A DNA stretch of 56,186 nucleotides from a bacterium. GTDB lineage: Bacteria > Bacillota > Bacilli > Lactobacillales > Streptococcaceae. The stretch is taken from contig CAJNCV010000013.1 of NCBI GenBank assembly GCA_905221385.1, positions 1 to 56,186 of the forward strand, written 5' to 3'. Shown here one piece after another: positions 38,110-48,414 of this stretch. Both the position numbers and the translations under genes were made by a program. How positions within the stretch are numbered: position 1 is the stretch's first letter; each line of letters begins with the position of its first letter. The notes beneath the pieces are model-generated. The model worked only from the letters and a program-made list of their open reading frames with translations. It searched no databases and was not told the origin of the DNA.

Positions 38110-38550
38110 TTAGATGACTTCTACTGAACCACCTTTAGCAGTGATAGCTTCCTCAGCTGATTTAGAGAATTTAGCTGCTTTCACAGACAATTTCTTAGTC
38201 AACTCACCGTTACCAAGAATTTTAACACCTGATTTTTCAGCCTTTACAATTCCTGCTTCGATAAGAACAACTGGAGTAACTTCAGTACCATCTTCAAAGA
38301 CATTCAATTGGTCAAGGTTTACAATTGCGTATTCCTTAGCGTTGATGTTAGTGAATCCACGTTTTGGAAGACGACGGAACAATGGAGTTTGTCCACCTTC
38401 AAAACCAAGGCGAACTCCGCCACCGCTACGAGCTTTTTGACCTTTTTGACCGCGACCAGATGTTTTACCGTTACCTGATGAAGTACCACGACCAACACGG
38501 TTACGTACTTTACGAGAACCTTCTGCAGGTTTTAATTCATGAAGTTTCAT
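38110..38550 (-). CDS. rplO: 50S ribosomal protein L15
   Basis: 146 aa; [14 protein letters not shown] and the [20 protein letters not shown] glycine/lysine-rich N-terminal extension are diagnostic. A 145-bp gap with hairpins separates it from rpmD. Confidence 0.98.
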   Translation of the reverse strand: MKLHELKPAEGSRKVRNRVGRGTSSGNGKTSGRGQKGQKARSGGGVRLGFEGGQTPLFRRLPKRGFTNINAKEYAIVNLDQLNVFEDGTEVTPVVLIEAGIVKAEKSGVKILGNGELTKKLSVKAAKFSKSAEEAITAKGGSVEVI

Positions 38551-38656
38551 TGTTATTTTCTCCTCTTTTGTAAAATGCTAGCGCCGATAAGAGAGAAAAG
38601 GTTGTCTCCCTTATCAACTCGCCTATACATTCGTCATCTTAGATGACTATATCTAG

Positions 38657-38690
38657 TTTTAGGGGATGAGTATTGCCACATCCCCTAAAA
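38657..38690 (-). repeat. Hairpin between rpmD and rplO
   Basis: Perfect 12-bp stem TTTTAGGGGATG/CATCCCCTAAAA with a ten-base loop, immediately after the rpmD stop. It resembles a terminator stem but has no T run on the minus-strand exit, so it may be a partial attenuator or an RNA processing/stability element. Confidence 0.7.
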
Positions 38691-38695
38691 ATTCA

Positions 38696-38878
38696 TTAGT
38701 TTACTTCTTCAACTGTTACCAAGTGAGATACTGCAGTGATCATACCACGGATAGCAGCGTTATCTTCTTTGATAACAGAGCTGTTCAATTTGCCAAGTCC
38801 AAGTGCTACAACAGTTTTACGTTGTGATGGAATGCGTCCGATTGGAGACTTAGTCAAAGTAATTTTAATTTGAGCCAT
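38696..38878 (-). CDS. rpmD: 50S ribosomal protein L30
   Basis: 60 aa beginning [15 protein letters not shown]. The frame is open 18 codons further into rpsE, but GGGGAT lies just before this Met and the family length is 60. Confidence 0.97.
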   Translation of the reverse strand: MAQIKITLTKSPIGRIPSQRKTVVALGLGKLNSSVIKEDNAAIRGMITAVSHLVTVEEVN

Positions 38879-38891
38879 TTTATCCCCTTTC

Positions 38892-39386
38892 TTATGCCAA
38901 ATCAGAAACTGAAATACCACGAAGGGCAGCAACTTCTTCAGCGCGTTTCAATTGTTTCAAACCTTCAACAGTTGCACGAACAATGTTGATTGGAGTGTTA
39001 GAACCAAGTGATTTAGATGTAATATCTGCCACACCTGCCAATTCCACAACGGCACGAACTGCACCACCAGCGGCAACTCCAGAACCTTCTACAGCAGGTT
39101 TCAACAATACTTTAGCTCCACCGAATTCTGAAAGAACTTCGTGTGGGATTGTTGTTCCAACCATAGGAACTTCAATCAAGTTTTTCTTAGCATCTTCTAC
39201 TGCTTTGCGGATTGCTTCTGGAACTTCTTGAGCTTTACCAGTACCAAATCCTACGCGACCGTTGTGGTCACCAACAACAACAAGAGCTGCGAAACGAAGA
39301 CGACGTCCACCTTTAACAACTTTTGTAACACGGTTGACAGCAACTACGCGTTCTTCTAATTCAACTGCATTGTCTTTAAATGCCAT
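38892..39386 (-). CDS. rpsE: 30S ribosomal protein S5
   Basis: 164 aa; [20 protein letters not shown] and [18 protein letters not shown] are the S5 RNA-binding signature; [19 protein letters not shown] lies in the C-terminal fold. Involved in decoding fidelity. Confidence 0.98.
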   Translation of the reverse strand: MAFKDNAVELEERVVAVNRVTKVVKGGRRLRFAALVVVGDHNGRVGFGTGKAQEVPEAIRKAVEDAKKNLIEVPMVGTTIPHEVLSEFGGAKVLLKPAVEGSGVAAGGAVRAVVELAGVADITSKSLGSNTPINIVRATVEGLKQLKRAEEVAALRGISVSDLA

Positions 39387-39403
39387 TTTCTAGTGTCCTC
39401 CTA

Positions 39404-39760
39404 TTAGAATTTCAATCCGTTCTCACGAGCTGCATCAGCCAAAGCTTTCACACGTCCGTGATATAGATATCCACCGCGGTCGAACACCACTTCTGAAATA
39501 CCTTTAGCGTTTGCACGTTCTGCAACGAGTTTACCGACAGCAACGGCTTGTTCAGTTTTAGTTCCTTTTGAAACTTCTTTGTCAAGAGTTGAAGCACTTG
39601 CGAGCGTTACACCCGCTACGTCATCAATCACTTGAGCGTAGATGCCTGTATTAGAACGGAATACGTTCAAACGTGGGCGATCAGCAGTTCCAGAGAGTTT
39701 TCCGCGAACGCGACGGTGGCGTTTTTGACGGAGTTTATTTTTATCTGGTTTAGAAATCAC
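39404..39760 (-). CDS. rplR: 50S ribosomal protein L18 (GTG start)
   Basis: 118 aa, binds 5S r[23 protein letters not shown] at the start and [21 protein letters not shown] at the end. The frame runs 13 codons further, but AGAGGTG precedes the GTG and gives the standard length. Confidence 0.96.
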
Positions 39761-39843
39761 AGTTTTCACCTCTTTAGTTTTAAATCGCGTGCTATGCACA
39801 AAGTTGGAAAATAGGTTGATAGTTGAAAATCAACCACTCAACA

Positions 39844-40380
39844 TTATTTACCTGTTTTACCTTCTTTAAGACGAACGTACTCTCCAACGTAACGAATACC
39901 TTTACCTTTGTAAGGTTCTGGTGAACGAAGGCTACGTACGTAAGCAGCTGTTTGACCAACTACTTCTTTTGAAATTCCGCTAACAACAATTGTTGTTGGG
40001 TTTGGAAGTTCAAAAGTAATCCCTTTTGGAGCTTCAACTTCATCTGGATGAGATTTACCAACAGCCAAAACAAGTTTTGATCCTTGAAGTTGTGCACGGT
40101 AACCAACCCCACGCATTTCAAGTTCTTTCTTGAATCCTTCTGATACACCAATTACCATGTTGTTCAAAAGGGCACGAGTTGTTCCGTGGATAGTTTTCAT
40201 TTCTTTTGAATCGTTTGGACGGTGAAGAGTTACTTCAGTACCTTCCACGCGAATTTCAATATCTTTTGAGAACTTACGAGTAAGTTCTCCTTTAGGTCCT
40301 TTTACAGTTACTACGTTGTCATTGTTAGTGACTTCAACACCAGCAGGCAACACGATAACTTTATTACCAATACGTGACAT
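39844..40380 (-). CDS. rplF: 50S ribosomal protein L6
   Basis: 178 aa; [17 protein letters not shown] and the C-terminal [22 protein letters not shown] are diagnostic. It is separated from rpsH by about 400 bp, unusual for the spc operon, containing a small ORF and a repeat element. Confidence 0.98.
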   Translation of the reverse strand: MSRIGNKVIVLPAGVEVTNNDNVVTVKGPKGELTRKFSKDIEIRVEGTEVTLHRPNDSKEMKTIHGTTRALLNNMVIGVSEGFKKELEMRGVGYRAQLQGSKLVLAVGKSHPDEVEAPKGITFELPNPTTIVVSGISKEVVGQTAAYVRSLRSPEPYKGKGIRYVGEYVRLKEGKTGK

Positions 40381-40442
40381 GTTTATTTTCTCCTGTTAAA
40401 TTGTCAGGCCTTGACGGCCAGTTTTCACGGGGGGCATTCGGA

Positions 40443-40622
40443 TTAGAGCAAACCTAGTTTCTTTCGAAAAGCTTTGACAAACTCCTGATATTCTGTCAAT
40501 ACATCAATAGCCGCAGGACTATAACCAATTTCACATAAAAGAGATACAAGGTCATCTTTTGACAATTCAGCCAAAGCGTCTTCTGCAACAATAAGTTTTT
40601 CATTCAATTCATTAGCTTTCAT
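40443..40622 (-). CDS. 59-aa protein encoded inside the spc operon (unknown function)
   Basis: Intact small ORF between rpsH and rplF, in the same direction, with an AGGAGAAAAAG ribosome site and a TAA stop. It starts MKANELNEKLIVAEDALAEL, contains a single Cys at residue 30, and ends YQEFVKAFRKKLGLL; it is acidic, predicted mostly helical, with no signal peptide. Residues 31-46 (EIGYSPAAIDVLTEYQ) look like a short helical hairpin. It is not a ribosomal protein I recognise. Being co-transcribed with spc genes it should be well expressed if real. Alternatively it is cargo of the neighbouring repeat element. Confidence 0.65.
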   Translation of the reverse strand: MKANELNEKLIVAEDALAELSKDDLVSLLCEIGYSPAAIDVLTEYQEFVKAFRKKLGLL

Positions 40623-40677
40623 CTTTTTCTCCTAAACTAATTTACTCTCTATTTAGCTGATCAGTAAATCAGCTAAA

Positions 40678-40786
40678 TTGAACACGAGCTATGGTCTGTG
40701 TGAAAAAGACAAATCTTCCTAGAGTGTTAACACTCTTTGTCAGATTTCCTATTTTCACATTGCCCATGACGCTCTTTGTATCTTGA
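40678..40786 (-). repeat. Intergenic repeat element, copy 1 (3' of rpsH)
   Basis: About 105 bp starting directly after the rpsH stop. Core is a large imperfect hairpin: GTGAAAA/TTTTTCAC outside, AATCT/AGATT in the middle, and palindrome AGAGTGTTAACACTCT at the tip. The end GATACAAAGAGCG (minus) and the other end ATAGCTCGTGTTCAA recur in inverted orientation at 41239-41347; the hairpin half recurs in direct orientation at 41379-41466. Confidence 0.8.
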
Positions 40787-40788
40787 TT

Positions 40789-41187
40789 TTACCAAACGTA
40801 AGCGATAACTTCCCCACCAACATTCTTTTGGCGTGCTTCTTTATCAGTAAGCAAACCTTCAGATGTTGAAAGGATAGCAATTCCAAGTCCGTTAAGAACT
40901 TTTGGAAGATCTTCACGTTTTTTGTAGACACGAAGTCCTGGTTTAGAAACACGTTTCAAGTTAGTGATAACTTTTTCACCGTTTGGTCCGTATTTAAGGA
41001 ATACACGGATGATGCCTTGTTTGTCATCTTCGATGATTTCTACGTTCTTAACAAAACCTTCGCGTTTAAGGATTTCAGCAATCCCTTTTTTGATGTTTGA
41101 TGCAGGCACTTCAAGTACTTCGTGTTTTGCTTGGTTAGCGTTACGAATACGAGTTAGGAAGTCTGCGATTGGGTCAGTCATAACCAT
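40789..41187 (-). CDS. rpsH: 30S ribosomal protein S8
   Basis: 132 aa; [20 protein letters not shown] and the C-terminal [26 protein letters not shown] are diagnostic. Binds helix 21 of 16S rRNA and is the regulator of spc expression in E. coli. It is flanked on both sides by copies of the repeat element. Confidence 0.98.
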   Translation of the reverse strand: MVMTDPIADFLTRIRNANQAKHEVLEVPASNIKKGIAEILKREGFVKNVEIIEDDKQGIIRVFLKYGPNGEKVITNLKRVSKPGLRVYKKREDLPKVLNGLGIAILSTSEGLLTDKEARQKNVGGEVIAYVW

Positions 41188-41238
41188 TTGTTTTTCTCCT
41201 CTTACTAGTAGTTTGCAAGTCGCACTTGCTAGTTAATA

Positions 41239-41466
41239 CATGATACAAAGAGCGTAACAGCAAGAGCAAAAATAGGCAATTTGATGCAGGAGCGATGCTC
41301 CAAAGCAAATTGGTCTTTTTTGTCAAAGCTGTAGCTCGTGTTCAAATTGGGCATTCCAACTGAACCCGGGCTAAACTCTGTGTGAAAAAGATAAACTTTC
41401 CTAGAAACTTTAGTTTCTTCGTCAAGTTTCCTATTTTCACTTGGAGTTTTGACGCCCTTGATATCT
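41239..41466 (-). repeat. Fold-back repeat element between rpsN and rpsH (copies 2 and 3)
   Basis: Composite element with imperfect terminal inverted repeats: left end GATACAAAGAGCGTAAC and, on the other strand, right end GATATCAAGGGCGTCAA; both lead into an AAAATAGG block (left GCAAAAATAGGCAA, right GTGAAAATAGGAAAC). Within it a GTGAAAA...TTTTTCAC hairpin with AGAAACT/AGTTTCT tip (41379-41441) is about three-quarters identical to copy 1. No ORF. It looks like a MITE-type or structured intergenic repeat, lying in the middle of an essential operon. Confidence 0.75.
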
Positions 41467-41470
41467 TAAA

Positions 41471-41656
41471 TTACCAAGATGCTTTTGTTACACCAGGAAT
41501 TTGTCCTTTGTAAGCTAATTCACGGAAGCAAACACGGCAAAGTTTAAATTTGCGGTAAACTGAATGTGGACGACCACATTTTTCACAACGAGTATAAGCT
41601 TGCGTAGAGAACTTCGCTGGACGTTTGTTCTTAGCAATCATTGATTTTTTAGCCAT
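41471..41656 (-). CDS. rpsN: 30S ribosomal protein S14 (zinc-binding type Z)
   Basis: 61 aa with the CEKCGRPH...CRVC zinc ribbon (about 24-43). This is the short C+ form. Essential head protein; 17 bp after rplE. The repeat element begins immediately after its stop. Confidence 0.98.
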
Positions 41657-41673
41657 TAGATTTACCTCCTATA

Positions 41674-42216
41674 TTATTTTGCAAAAGGCATTCCAAGGCC
41701 TGTAAGCAATGCACGTGACTCTTCGTCAGTGTTAGCAGTTGTTACGATAACGATGTCAAGACCACGAGTTTTGTCAACGTCATCAAAGTTGATTTCTGGG
41801 AAGATCAATTGTTCTTTCACACCAAGAGTGTAATTTCCGCGTCCGTCAAATGATTTTGTTGGAACACCGTGGAAGTCACGCACACGTGGAAGTGAAACTG
41901 AAACCAATTTATCCAAGAATTCGTACATACGTTCCCCACGAAGGGTAACTTTTGCACCGATCGCTACACCTTCACGAAGACGGAAGCCGGCGATTGATTT
42001 TTTAGCTTTAGTGATAAGTGGTTTTTGACCTGAGATAAGCGCCAATTCTTCAGCAGCTTTTTCAAGGCTTTTAGCGTTTGATACAGCTTCACCAACACCC
42101 ATGTTCAAAACGATCTTATCTACTTTAGGCACAGCCATCACTGATGAGTAGTTGAATTGTTCTGTCAAAGCAGGAACTACTTCATTAAGATATTTTTCTT
42201 TTAAACGATTTGCCAT
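41674..42216 (-). CDS. rplE: 50S ribosomal protein L5
   Basis: 180 aa; [32 protein letters not shown] and [20 protein letters not shown] are diagnostic. Binds 5S rRNA and contacts P-site tRNA. Confidence 0.98.
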   Translation of the reverse strand: MANRLKEKYLNEVVPALTEQFNYSSVMAVPKVDKIVLNMGVGEAVSNAKSLEKAAEELALISGQKPLITKAKKSIAGFRLREGVAIGAKVTLRGERMYEFLDKLVSVSLPRVRDFHGVPTKSFDGRGNYTLGVKEQLIFPEINFDDVDKTRGLDIVIVTTANTDEESRALLTGLGMPFAK

Positions 42217-42239
42217 TATACTTCTCCTTTCCTTCGTGA

Positions 42240-42545
42240 TTAATCAAGCACTTCGCCTGATTTTTTGTTGTAGCGAACTTTTTTACCGTCTACAAATTTG
42301 TAACCAACACGACCAGCTACACCATTTTTGTCCAATACTTGAACGTTTGATACGTGGATAGCTGCTTCTTTCTCGATGATACCACCTTGAGGAAGCTCGT
42401 TAGTTGGACGTTGGTGTTTCTTAACGATGTTAACACCTTCAACGATAACTTTGTTTACTTTTGGAAGGGCAGTAAGGACAACAGCTTCTGTTCCCTTATC
42501 TTTACCAGCGATTACGCGAACTTTGTCGCCTTTTTTTACAAACAT
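42240..42545 (-). CDS. rplX: 50S ribosomal protein L24
   Basis: 101 aa KOW-domain protein: [20 protein letters not shown]. Assembly initiator of the large subunit. A 77-bp gap with a hairpin separates it from rplN. Confidence 0.98.
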
Positions 42546-42583
42546 TAGGTTTCTCCTTGATTTTTCTTACGCCCACAAGGGCA

Positions 42584-42602
42584 CCCTAGCTTGAAGCTAG
42601 GG
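42584..42602 (-). repeat. Hairpin between rplN and rplX
   Basis: Perfect seven-base stem CCCTAGC/GCTAGGG with a five-base loop; a smaller GCCC/GGGC hairpin lies next to it (42571-42582). No T run follows. Confidence 0.65.
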
Positions 42603-42622
42603 GACTAGTTTGTTTCTAAAAA

Positions 42623-42991
42623 TTAAAGTACTTCTGGAGCAAGTGACACGATCTTCATGAAGCCACCTTCACGCAATTCACGTGCAACTGGGCCAAAGAT
42701 ACGTGTTCCGCGAGGAGTTTTGTCATCACGGATGATAACAGCTGCATTTTCGTCAAACTTGATGTATGAACCATCAGCACGACGAGCACCTGATTTAGTA
42801 CGAACGATAACAGCTTTTACAACGTCACCTTTTTTAACCGCACCACCAGGAGTAGCTTGTTTTACAGATGCCACAATAACATCACCGATGTTCGCAAATT
42901 TACGTTTAGAACCACCAAGAACTTTGATAGTCAAGATTTCGCGTGCACCGCTGTTGTCTGCGACTTTCAAACGAGTTTCTGTTTGAATCAT
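42623..42991 (-). CDS. rplN: 50S ribosomal protein L14
   Basis: 122 aa; [18 protein letters not shown] and [14 protein letters not shown] with [14 protein letters not shown] are diagnostic. Lies at the subunit interface. Confidence 0.98.
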   Translation of the reverse strand: MIQTETRLKVADNSGAREILTIKVLGGSKRKFANIGDVIVASVKQATPGGAVKKGDVVKAVIVRTKSGARRADGSYIKFDENAAVIIRDDKTPRGTRIFGPVARELREGGFMKIVSLAPEVL

Positions 42992-43016
42992 TTCAGTTTT
43001 CTCCTTTCAGGTTTGA

Positions 43017-43277
43017 TTAGATGATGACCGCTTCTTCAACAACTTCTACAAGACGGAAACGTTTTGTAGCTGAAAGCGGACGAGTTTCCATGATACGTAC
43101 GATATCGCCTTCTTTGGCAACATTGTTTTCATCATGCGCTTTGTATTTTTTAGAGTAGTTAATACGTTTACCATAGACTGGGTGGTTACGTTTTGTTTCA
43201 ACTACAACTGTGATTGTCTTGTCCATTTTGTCAGATACAACACGTCCAACAAGAACTTTACGATTATTGCGTTCCAT
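43017..43277 (-). CDS. rpsQ: 30S ribosomal protein S17
   Basis: 86 aa OB-fold protein: [20 protein letters not shown] and [20 protein letters not shown]. Primary 16S rRNA binder. Confidence 0.98.
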
Positions 43278-43301
43278 TGAAATTTCTCCTTCCCTAGTCT
43301 A

Positions 43302-43508
43302 TTATTTCGCTTCAGATTGAACTGTTTTGATACGAGCGATTTGTTTTTTAACTTCTTTCAAGCGAGCTGTTTGTTCTAATTGACCAGTAGCAGCTTGGAA
43401 ACGAAGTTCAAACAATTCTTTTTTCAATTCGTTTTCGCGCTTCGCGAGTTCTTCTTGAGAAAGACCACGAAGTTCTTTAACAAATTCTTTTACTTCATTA
43501 AGTTTCAT
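43302..43508 (-). CDS. rpmC: 50S ribosomal protein L29
   Basis: 68-aa two-helix protein: [20 protein letters not shown] and [16 protein letters not shown]. Near the peptide exit tunnel; 9 bp after rplP. Confidence 0.98.
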
Positions 43509-43517
43509 GCCTTCTCC

Positions 43518-43931
43518 TTATTCTGCTTCACGTTTTACGAATTTACATTTAACTGGCAATTTGTGGCTAGCAAGACGAAGCGCTTCGCGAGCGATTTCCT
43601 CAGATACACCAGCGATTTCGAACATCACTTTGCCACGTTTAACTGGTGCTACCCAACCTTCAGGTGCCCCTTTACCAGATCCCATACGCACACCGATAGC
43701 TTTAGCAGTGTATGATTTGTGTGGGAAGATTTTAATCCAAACTTTACCACCACGTTTCATGTAACGAGTCATGGCGATACGAGCAGCTTCGATTTGGCGG
43801 TTAGTGATCCAGTGGCTAGTTGTAGCTTGAAGACCGTATTCACCGAATGCTACTTCTTTTCCACCTTTTGCTTCACCGCGCATTTTTCCACGGAATTCAC
43901 GACGGTGTTTAACACGTTTAGGTACTAACAT
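43518..43931 (-). CDS. rplP: 50S ribosomal protein L16
   Basis: 137 aa; [19 protein letters not shown] and the [19 protein letters not shown] signature. Helps position A-site tRNA. Only 3 bp after rpsC. Confidence 0.98.
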   Translation of the reverse strand: MLVPKRVKHRREFRGKMRGEAKGGKEVAFGEYGLQATTSHWITNRQIEAARIAMTRYMKRGGKVWIKIFPHKSYTAKAIGVRMGSGKGAPEGWVAPVKRGKVMFEIAGVSEEIAREALRLASHKLPVKCKFVKREAE

Positions 43932-43934
43932 TGG

Positions 43935-44588
43935 TTATTTACCTCCTTTAGTGTTTTTACGAGCTGGAAGAACTTCACCACGGTAGATCCATACTTTAAC
44001 ACCAAGTTTACCGTATGTAGTATCTGCTTCTTCCCAAGCGTAATCGATATCTGCACGAAGTGTGTGAAGTGGAACAGTTCCTTCAGAGTATCCTTCAGCA
44101 CGGGCGATATCTGCACCGTTCAAACGACCTGATACTTGAGTTTTGATTCCTTTAGCTCCAGCACGCATTGCACGTTGGATTGCTTGTTTTTGTGCACGAC
44201 GGAAAGCGACACGTTGCTCCAATTGACGAGCAATTCCTTCACCTACAAGGTGAGCATCCAAATCAGGTTGTTTGATTTCGATGATGTTGATGTGTACTTG
44301 TTTTCCAGTCAATTTGTTAAGTTTTGCACGGAGTGCATCAACGTTAGCACCACCTTTACCGATAACCATACCTGGTTTAGCAGTGTGAAGTGAAACGTTA
44401 ACTTTGTTTACTGCGCGTTCAATTTCGATAGTTGAAACTGCTGCGTCAGCAAGTTCTTTTTGAACGAATTTACGGATTGCAAGATCTTCATGAAGGTAAT
44501 CCGCGTATTCTTTTTCAGCATACCATTTGGCATCCCAATCACGGATGATGCCGACACGCATACCAATTGGATGTACTTTTTGACCCAC
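43935..44588 (-). CDS. rpsC: 30S ribosomal protein S3
   Basis: 217 aa; N-terminal KH domain ([17 protein letters not shown], about 70-90) and C-terminal [20 protein letters not shown]. Part of the mRNA entry channel. Confidence 0.98.
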
Positions 44589-44600
44589 GATTTTACCTCC

Positions 44601-44945
44601 TTATTTTTCTGCAACAGCTACAGTGATGTGAGCTGTACGTTTGTTGATTGGTGAAGCTGAACCTTTCGCACGTGGACGGAAACGTTTCATAGTTGGTCCT
44701 TCGTTTGCGAATGCTTCAGATACTACCAAGTTAGCTTTGTCCAAACCAAAGTTGTTTTCAGCGTTAGCTACAGCTGAATTCAAAACTTTCAAGATGATTT
44801 CAGCAGCTTTGTTTGGTGTGAATGTCAAGATTGCAATAGCATCGGCTACGCTTTTACCACGGATGTTGTCAAGAACAAGACGTGATTTACGAGGTGAAAC
44901 ACGTACTGTACGAGCCATTGCTTTAGCTGAAGTAATTTCTGCCAT
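44601..44945 (-). CDS. rplV: 50S ribosomal protein L22
   Basis: 114 aa; [20 protein letters not shown] and the extended beta-hairpin region (about 82-100, [20 protein letters not shown]) that lines the exit tunnel and is a site of macrolide-resistance changes. No obvious anomaly. Confidence 0.98.
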   Translation of the reverse strand: MAEITSAKAMARTVRVSPRKSRLVLDNIRGKSVADAIAILTFTPNKAAEIILKVLNSAVANAENNFGLDKANLVVSEAFANEGPTMKRFRPRAKGSASPINKRTAHITVAVAEK

Positions 44946-44956
44946 TTATGTTCTCC

Positions 44957-45238
44957 TTATTTTCTACGTGTTTTCTTGTCGTCTGCAGCGTGACCTTTGT
45001 AAGTACGAGTTGGTGCAAATTCACCAAGTTTGTGACCTACCATGTCTTCTTGGATGTAAACAGGTACGTGTTTACGTCCGTCATAAACTGCGATAGTGTA
45101 ACCAATGAAACTTGGGAAGATCGTTGAACGACGTGACCAAGTTTTAATAACTTTTTTCTTTTCGTCGTTAGCTTGAGCTTCAACTTTTTTCATCAAATGC
45201 TCATCGACGAAAGGTCCTTTTTTAAGACTGCGTCCCAT
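44957..45238 (-). CDS. rpsS: 30S ribosomal protein S19
   Basis: 93 aa; [18 protein letters not shown] and [16 protein letters not shown] are diagnostic. Head protein paired with S13. Confidence 0.98.
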
Positions 45239-45342
45239 TTTTATATTTTCTCCTTTAAATGTTGTACCACAGCGGCTTGCGCTGACTAAGCAGCGCTACC
45301 GAGCTGGCGGATTTTCTAGTTGCTTAGGCGACTAGTTTACTA
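45239..45342 (-). repeat. Structured rplB-rpsS intergenic region
   Basis: 104 bp with two hairpins: GCGCTG/CAGCGC with a six-base loop (45279-45296) and CTAGTCGC/GCAACTAG (45316-45335). Neither has a T run on the minus strand. Confidence 0.6.
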
Positions 45343-46176
45343 TTATTTCTCGTTGCGACGACGAACGATAAGTTTGTCAGATTTCGCTTTCTTGTTACGA
45401 GTTTTAAGACCAAGAGCAGGTTTGCCCCATGGAGTAGATGGCGCTTTACGACCAACTGGTGCTTTACCTTCACCACCACCGTGTGGGTGATCGTTAGGGT
45501 TCATTACAGAACCACGAACTGTTGGACGGATACCTTTCCAACGGCTACGACCTGCTTTACCAAGGTTAACCAAGCCATGTTGTTCGTTTCCGACAACACC
45601 AACTGTAGCACGGCAAGTACCAAGGATCATACGAACTTCGCCTGATTGAAGACGAACAAGAGTGTATTTACCTTCTTGACCCAATACTTGAGCAGAAGCT
45701 CCAGCGGCACGAACCAATTCTCCACCGCGACCTGGTTTCAACTCAATGTTGTGAACCAAAGTACCAACTGGGATGTTAGCAAGTGGAAGAGCGTTTCCGA
45801 CTTTGATATCTGCTTCAGGACCTGAAACGATACGTTGACCAACTTCAAGACCTTTTGGAGCGATGATATATGCTTTTACACCGTCTGTGTAGTGTACAAG
45901 AGCGATGTTTGCAGAACGGTTTGGATCGTACTCGATAGTTTTAACAACTGCTTCAACGTTGTCTTTGTTACGTTTGAAGTCAACCAAACGGTAGAAACGT
46001 TTGTGTCCACCACCTTGGTGACGAACAGTGATACGACCGTTGTTGTTACGACCAGCCTTGTTCTTCAAAGCAACAAGCAATGATTTTTCAGGAGTGCTTG
46101 TTGTGATTTCAGCGAAATCCAAAGAAGTCATATTACGGCGACCGTTTGTTGTTGGTTTATAAACACGAATTCCCAC
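45343..46176 (-). CDS. rplB: 50S ribosomal protein L2
   Basis: 277 aa; the [19 protein letters not shown] segment (about 224-242) is the universally conserved L2 signature near the peptidyl-transferase centre. 17 bp after rplW. Confidence 0.98.
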   Translation of the reverse strand: MGIRVYKPTTNGRRNMTSLDFAEITTSTPEKSLLVALKNKAGRNNNGRITVRHQGGGHKRFYRLVDFKRNKDNVEAVVKTIEYDPNRSANIALVHYTDGVKAYIIAPKGLEVGQRIVSGPEADIKVGNALPLANIPVGTLVHNIELKPGRGGELVRAAGASAQVLGQEGKYTLVRLQSGEVRMILGTCRATVGVVGNEQHGLVNLGKAGRSRWKGIRPTVRGSVMNPNDHPHGGGEGKAPVGRKAPSTPWGKPALGLKTRNKKAKSDKLIVRRRNEK

Positions 46177-46193
46177 GATATTTCCTCCTTAGA

Positions 46194-46493
46194 TTATTCA
46201 GCTTCAGCAGCTCCGAACAACTCGATTGCTTTTGAATCTGCTGTCAGAGTGATGATAGCTTTTTTAGTTTTGTTAGTAAAACCAGTGTAACGTCCAACGC
46301 GTTTTGCTTTAGGTTTTACGTTGATAGTGTTGACATTAGCAACTTTAACTCCTTCAAAAGCAGCTTCAACAGCTTGCTTGATCAAAAGTTTGTGAGCGCG
46401 AGTGTCTACTTCAAATACGTATTTGCCTGCTTCAAGTTGAGCCATTGAGCTTTCAGTGATAACAGGTTTTTTGATAACATCATACAAATTCAT
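46194..46493 (-). CDS. rplW: 50S ribosomal protein L23
   Basis: 99 aa; [17 protein letters not shown] and [18 protein letters not shown]. Docking site for trigger factor and SRP at the tunnel exit. Its ATG overlaps the rplD stop by one base (TAATG). Confidence 0.98.
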   Translation of the reverse strand: MNLYDVIKKPVITESSMAQLEAGKYVFEVDTRAHKLLIKQAVEAAFEGVKVANVNTINVKPKAKRVGRYTGFTNKTKKAIITLTADSKAIELFGAAEAE

Positions 46494-47116
46494 TATGCAA
46501 GAACCTCCTCGATTTTAGAGATAGCTGCTTGTGTGACAAGAAGTTTGTCGCTATTTGCGATGTCAAGAACACTTGCAGTTGTAGCAGTTGCAACTTTCAC
46601 GTTTGGAAGGTTACGAGCTGAAAGAGCTGCGAATTCATTTCCTTCTTCAAGGATAACAAGAACTTTAGAATCGATGCTCAATGCTGCAAGAACTTTTGCA
46701 AATTCAGCAGTTTTTGGAGCTGTAAATGAAAGAGCGTCTACAGCTACGAATTTGTTTTCAGCAACTTTTTCAGAGTAAACTGATTTAAGAGCTAGGCGAC
46801 GAACTTTTTGTGGAAGTTTGTAGCCGTATGAACGTGGAGTTGGTCCGAAGACAACACCACCACCACGCCATTGTGGTGAGCGGATAGAACCTTGACGAGC
46901 ACGTCCAGTTCCTTTTTGACGCCATGGTTTGCGTCCACCACCTGATACTGCAGAGCGGTTTTTAACAGCGTGTGTTCCTTGACGAAGGCTTGCGCGTTGG
47001 CTGATGATCACATCAAACACAACTGATTCATTTGGTTCGATACCAAATACTGCATCGTTAAGAACAACTTGGCCAGCTTCTTTACCAGTTTGGTCAAATA
47101 ATGTTACGTTTGCCAT
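46493..47116 (-). CDS. rplD: 50S ribosomal protein L4
   Basis: 207 aa; the exit-tunnel loop [20 protein letters not shown] (about 65-84) is visible. In E. coli L4 represses the S10 operon; firmicute control is less clear. Confidence 0.98.
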   Translation of the reverse strand: MANVTLFDQTGKEAGQVVLNDAVFGIEPNESVVFDVIISQRASLRQGTHAVKNRSAVSGGGRKPWRQKGTGRARQGSIRSPQWRGGGVVFGPTPRSYGYKLPQKVRRLALKSVYSEKVAENKFVAVDALSFTAPKTAEFAKVLAALSIDSKVLVILEEGNEFAALSARNLPNVKVATATTASVLDIANSDKLLVTQAAISKIEEVLA

Positions 47117-47140
47117 TGTGACTGATTTCCCCTTTCTTTA

Positions 47141-47767
47141 TTATTTACCAGCTTTAACTGCTGATTTGATAGTGATAAGAGATTTCTTAGCACCTGGTAC
47201 GTTACCTTTGATAAGGATAACGTTCTTTTCTGGAACAACTTGTACAACTTCAAGGTTTTGAATTGTTACACGGTCGCCACCCATACGTCCTGCAAGGTTT
47301 TTACCTTTGAATACGCGGTTAGGTGCAACAGGTCCCATAGAACCTGGACGACGGTGGTAACGAGAACCGTGAGCCATTGGTCCACGTGATTGTCCGTGGC
47401 GTTTGATAACACCTTGGAAACCTTTACCTTTAGAAGTACCAGTTACGTCAACAACGTCTCCAGCTGCGAATGTTTCAACTGTGATTTCAGCACCAACTTC
47501 CAAGCCTTCAACGTTTTTGAATTCACGAATGAAGCGCTTAGGAGCCGTGTTAGCTTTCGCTACATGTCCTTTAGCAGGTTTGTTGCTCAATACTTCACGT
47601 TTGTCATCGAAACCAACTTGGATAGCGTTGTAACCATCTGTTTCTACAGTTTTAACTTGAAGAACAACGTTTGGAGTTGCTTCAATAACTGTTACAGGGA
47701 TCAATTCGCCAGCTTCAGTGAAGATTTGAGTCATTCCCACTTTTTTCCCTAAGATTCCTTTTGTCAT
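47141..47767 (-). CDS. rplC: 50S ribosomal protein L3
   Basis: 208 aa; [20 protein letters not shown] and the central extension [18 protein letters not shown] reaching the peptidyl-transferase centre. An 83-bp gap to rpsJ contains a GAGC/GCTC hairpin. Confidence 0.98.
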
Positions 47768-47850
47768 GAGAAAATAGTTCCTTTTCTATATTTTTTATTC
47801 AAAAAGTTTTTAACGAGCGTTTTTTATGCTCAAAGGTATCAAGCTTTAAA

Positions 47851-48159
47851 TTAAAGTTTGATTTCTACGTTTACACCACTTGGAAGATCCAATTTCATCA
47901 AAGCATCAACTGTTTTTTGGGTTGGGTTAACGATATCGATCAAACGTTTGTGTGTACGCATTTCAAATTGTTCGCGAGAGTCTTTGTATTTGTGAGTCGC
48001 ACGAATGATTGTGTAGAGGCTACGCTCAGTTGGAAGTGGGATTGGACCCGCAACTTGTGCACCTGTACGAGTAGCTGATTCTACGATTTTTGCAGCCGCT
48101 GTATCAAGCGTACGGTGTTCGTAAGCTTTCAAACGGATACGGATTTTTTTATTTGCCAT
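47851..48159 (-). CDS. rpsJ: 30S ribosomal protein S10
   Basis: 102 aa; [19 protein letters not shown] and the [20 protein letters not shown] signature. Also NusE, the antitermination partner of NusB. First gene of the S10-spc-alpha cluster, about 130 nt after the promoter. Confidence 0.98.
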
Positions 48160-48352
48160 CTTTTTCTCCTTTTCGTCTATTTAAGATAATAGGCTAGCTC
48201 CACAAGAAAACCGACGCGCGTTGCGTGGCAATGCAACCGAGCGTGTCGCAACCTCTTGCATCACAGCTAAAGCTGTAATTTACAGCACCATAATAGAATA
48301 ACACAAAGCCCCTGCGATTGCAAGGGATTTGTGAACTTTTTTCGTTTTTTTA
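48160..48352 (-). promoter_or_regulatory. S10 operon promoter and structured leader
   Basis: TTGCAA (48318-48323), 17-bp spacer, TATTCT (48295-48300), preceded by an A/T-rich UP-like stretch. The predicted 129-nt leader folds into ACAGC/GCTGT and GACACGC...GCGCGTC hairpins (48212-48246 for the second), consistent with an autogenously regulated r-protein leader. About 140 bp of this region (48212-48352) is repeated at 49182-49323. Confidence 0.75.
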
Positions 48353-48414
48353 CTAACCTAAGTTACTAGAGTATGTTCTGATCCTCTTTCGTAAATAAAA
48401 CTTAGTTTGACAAT

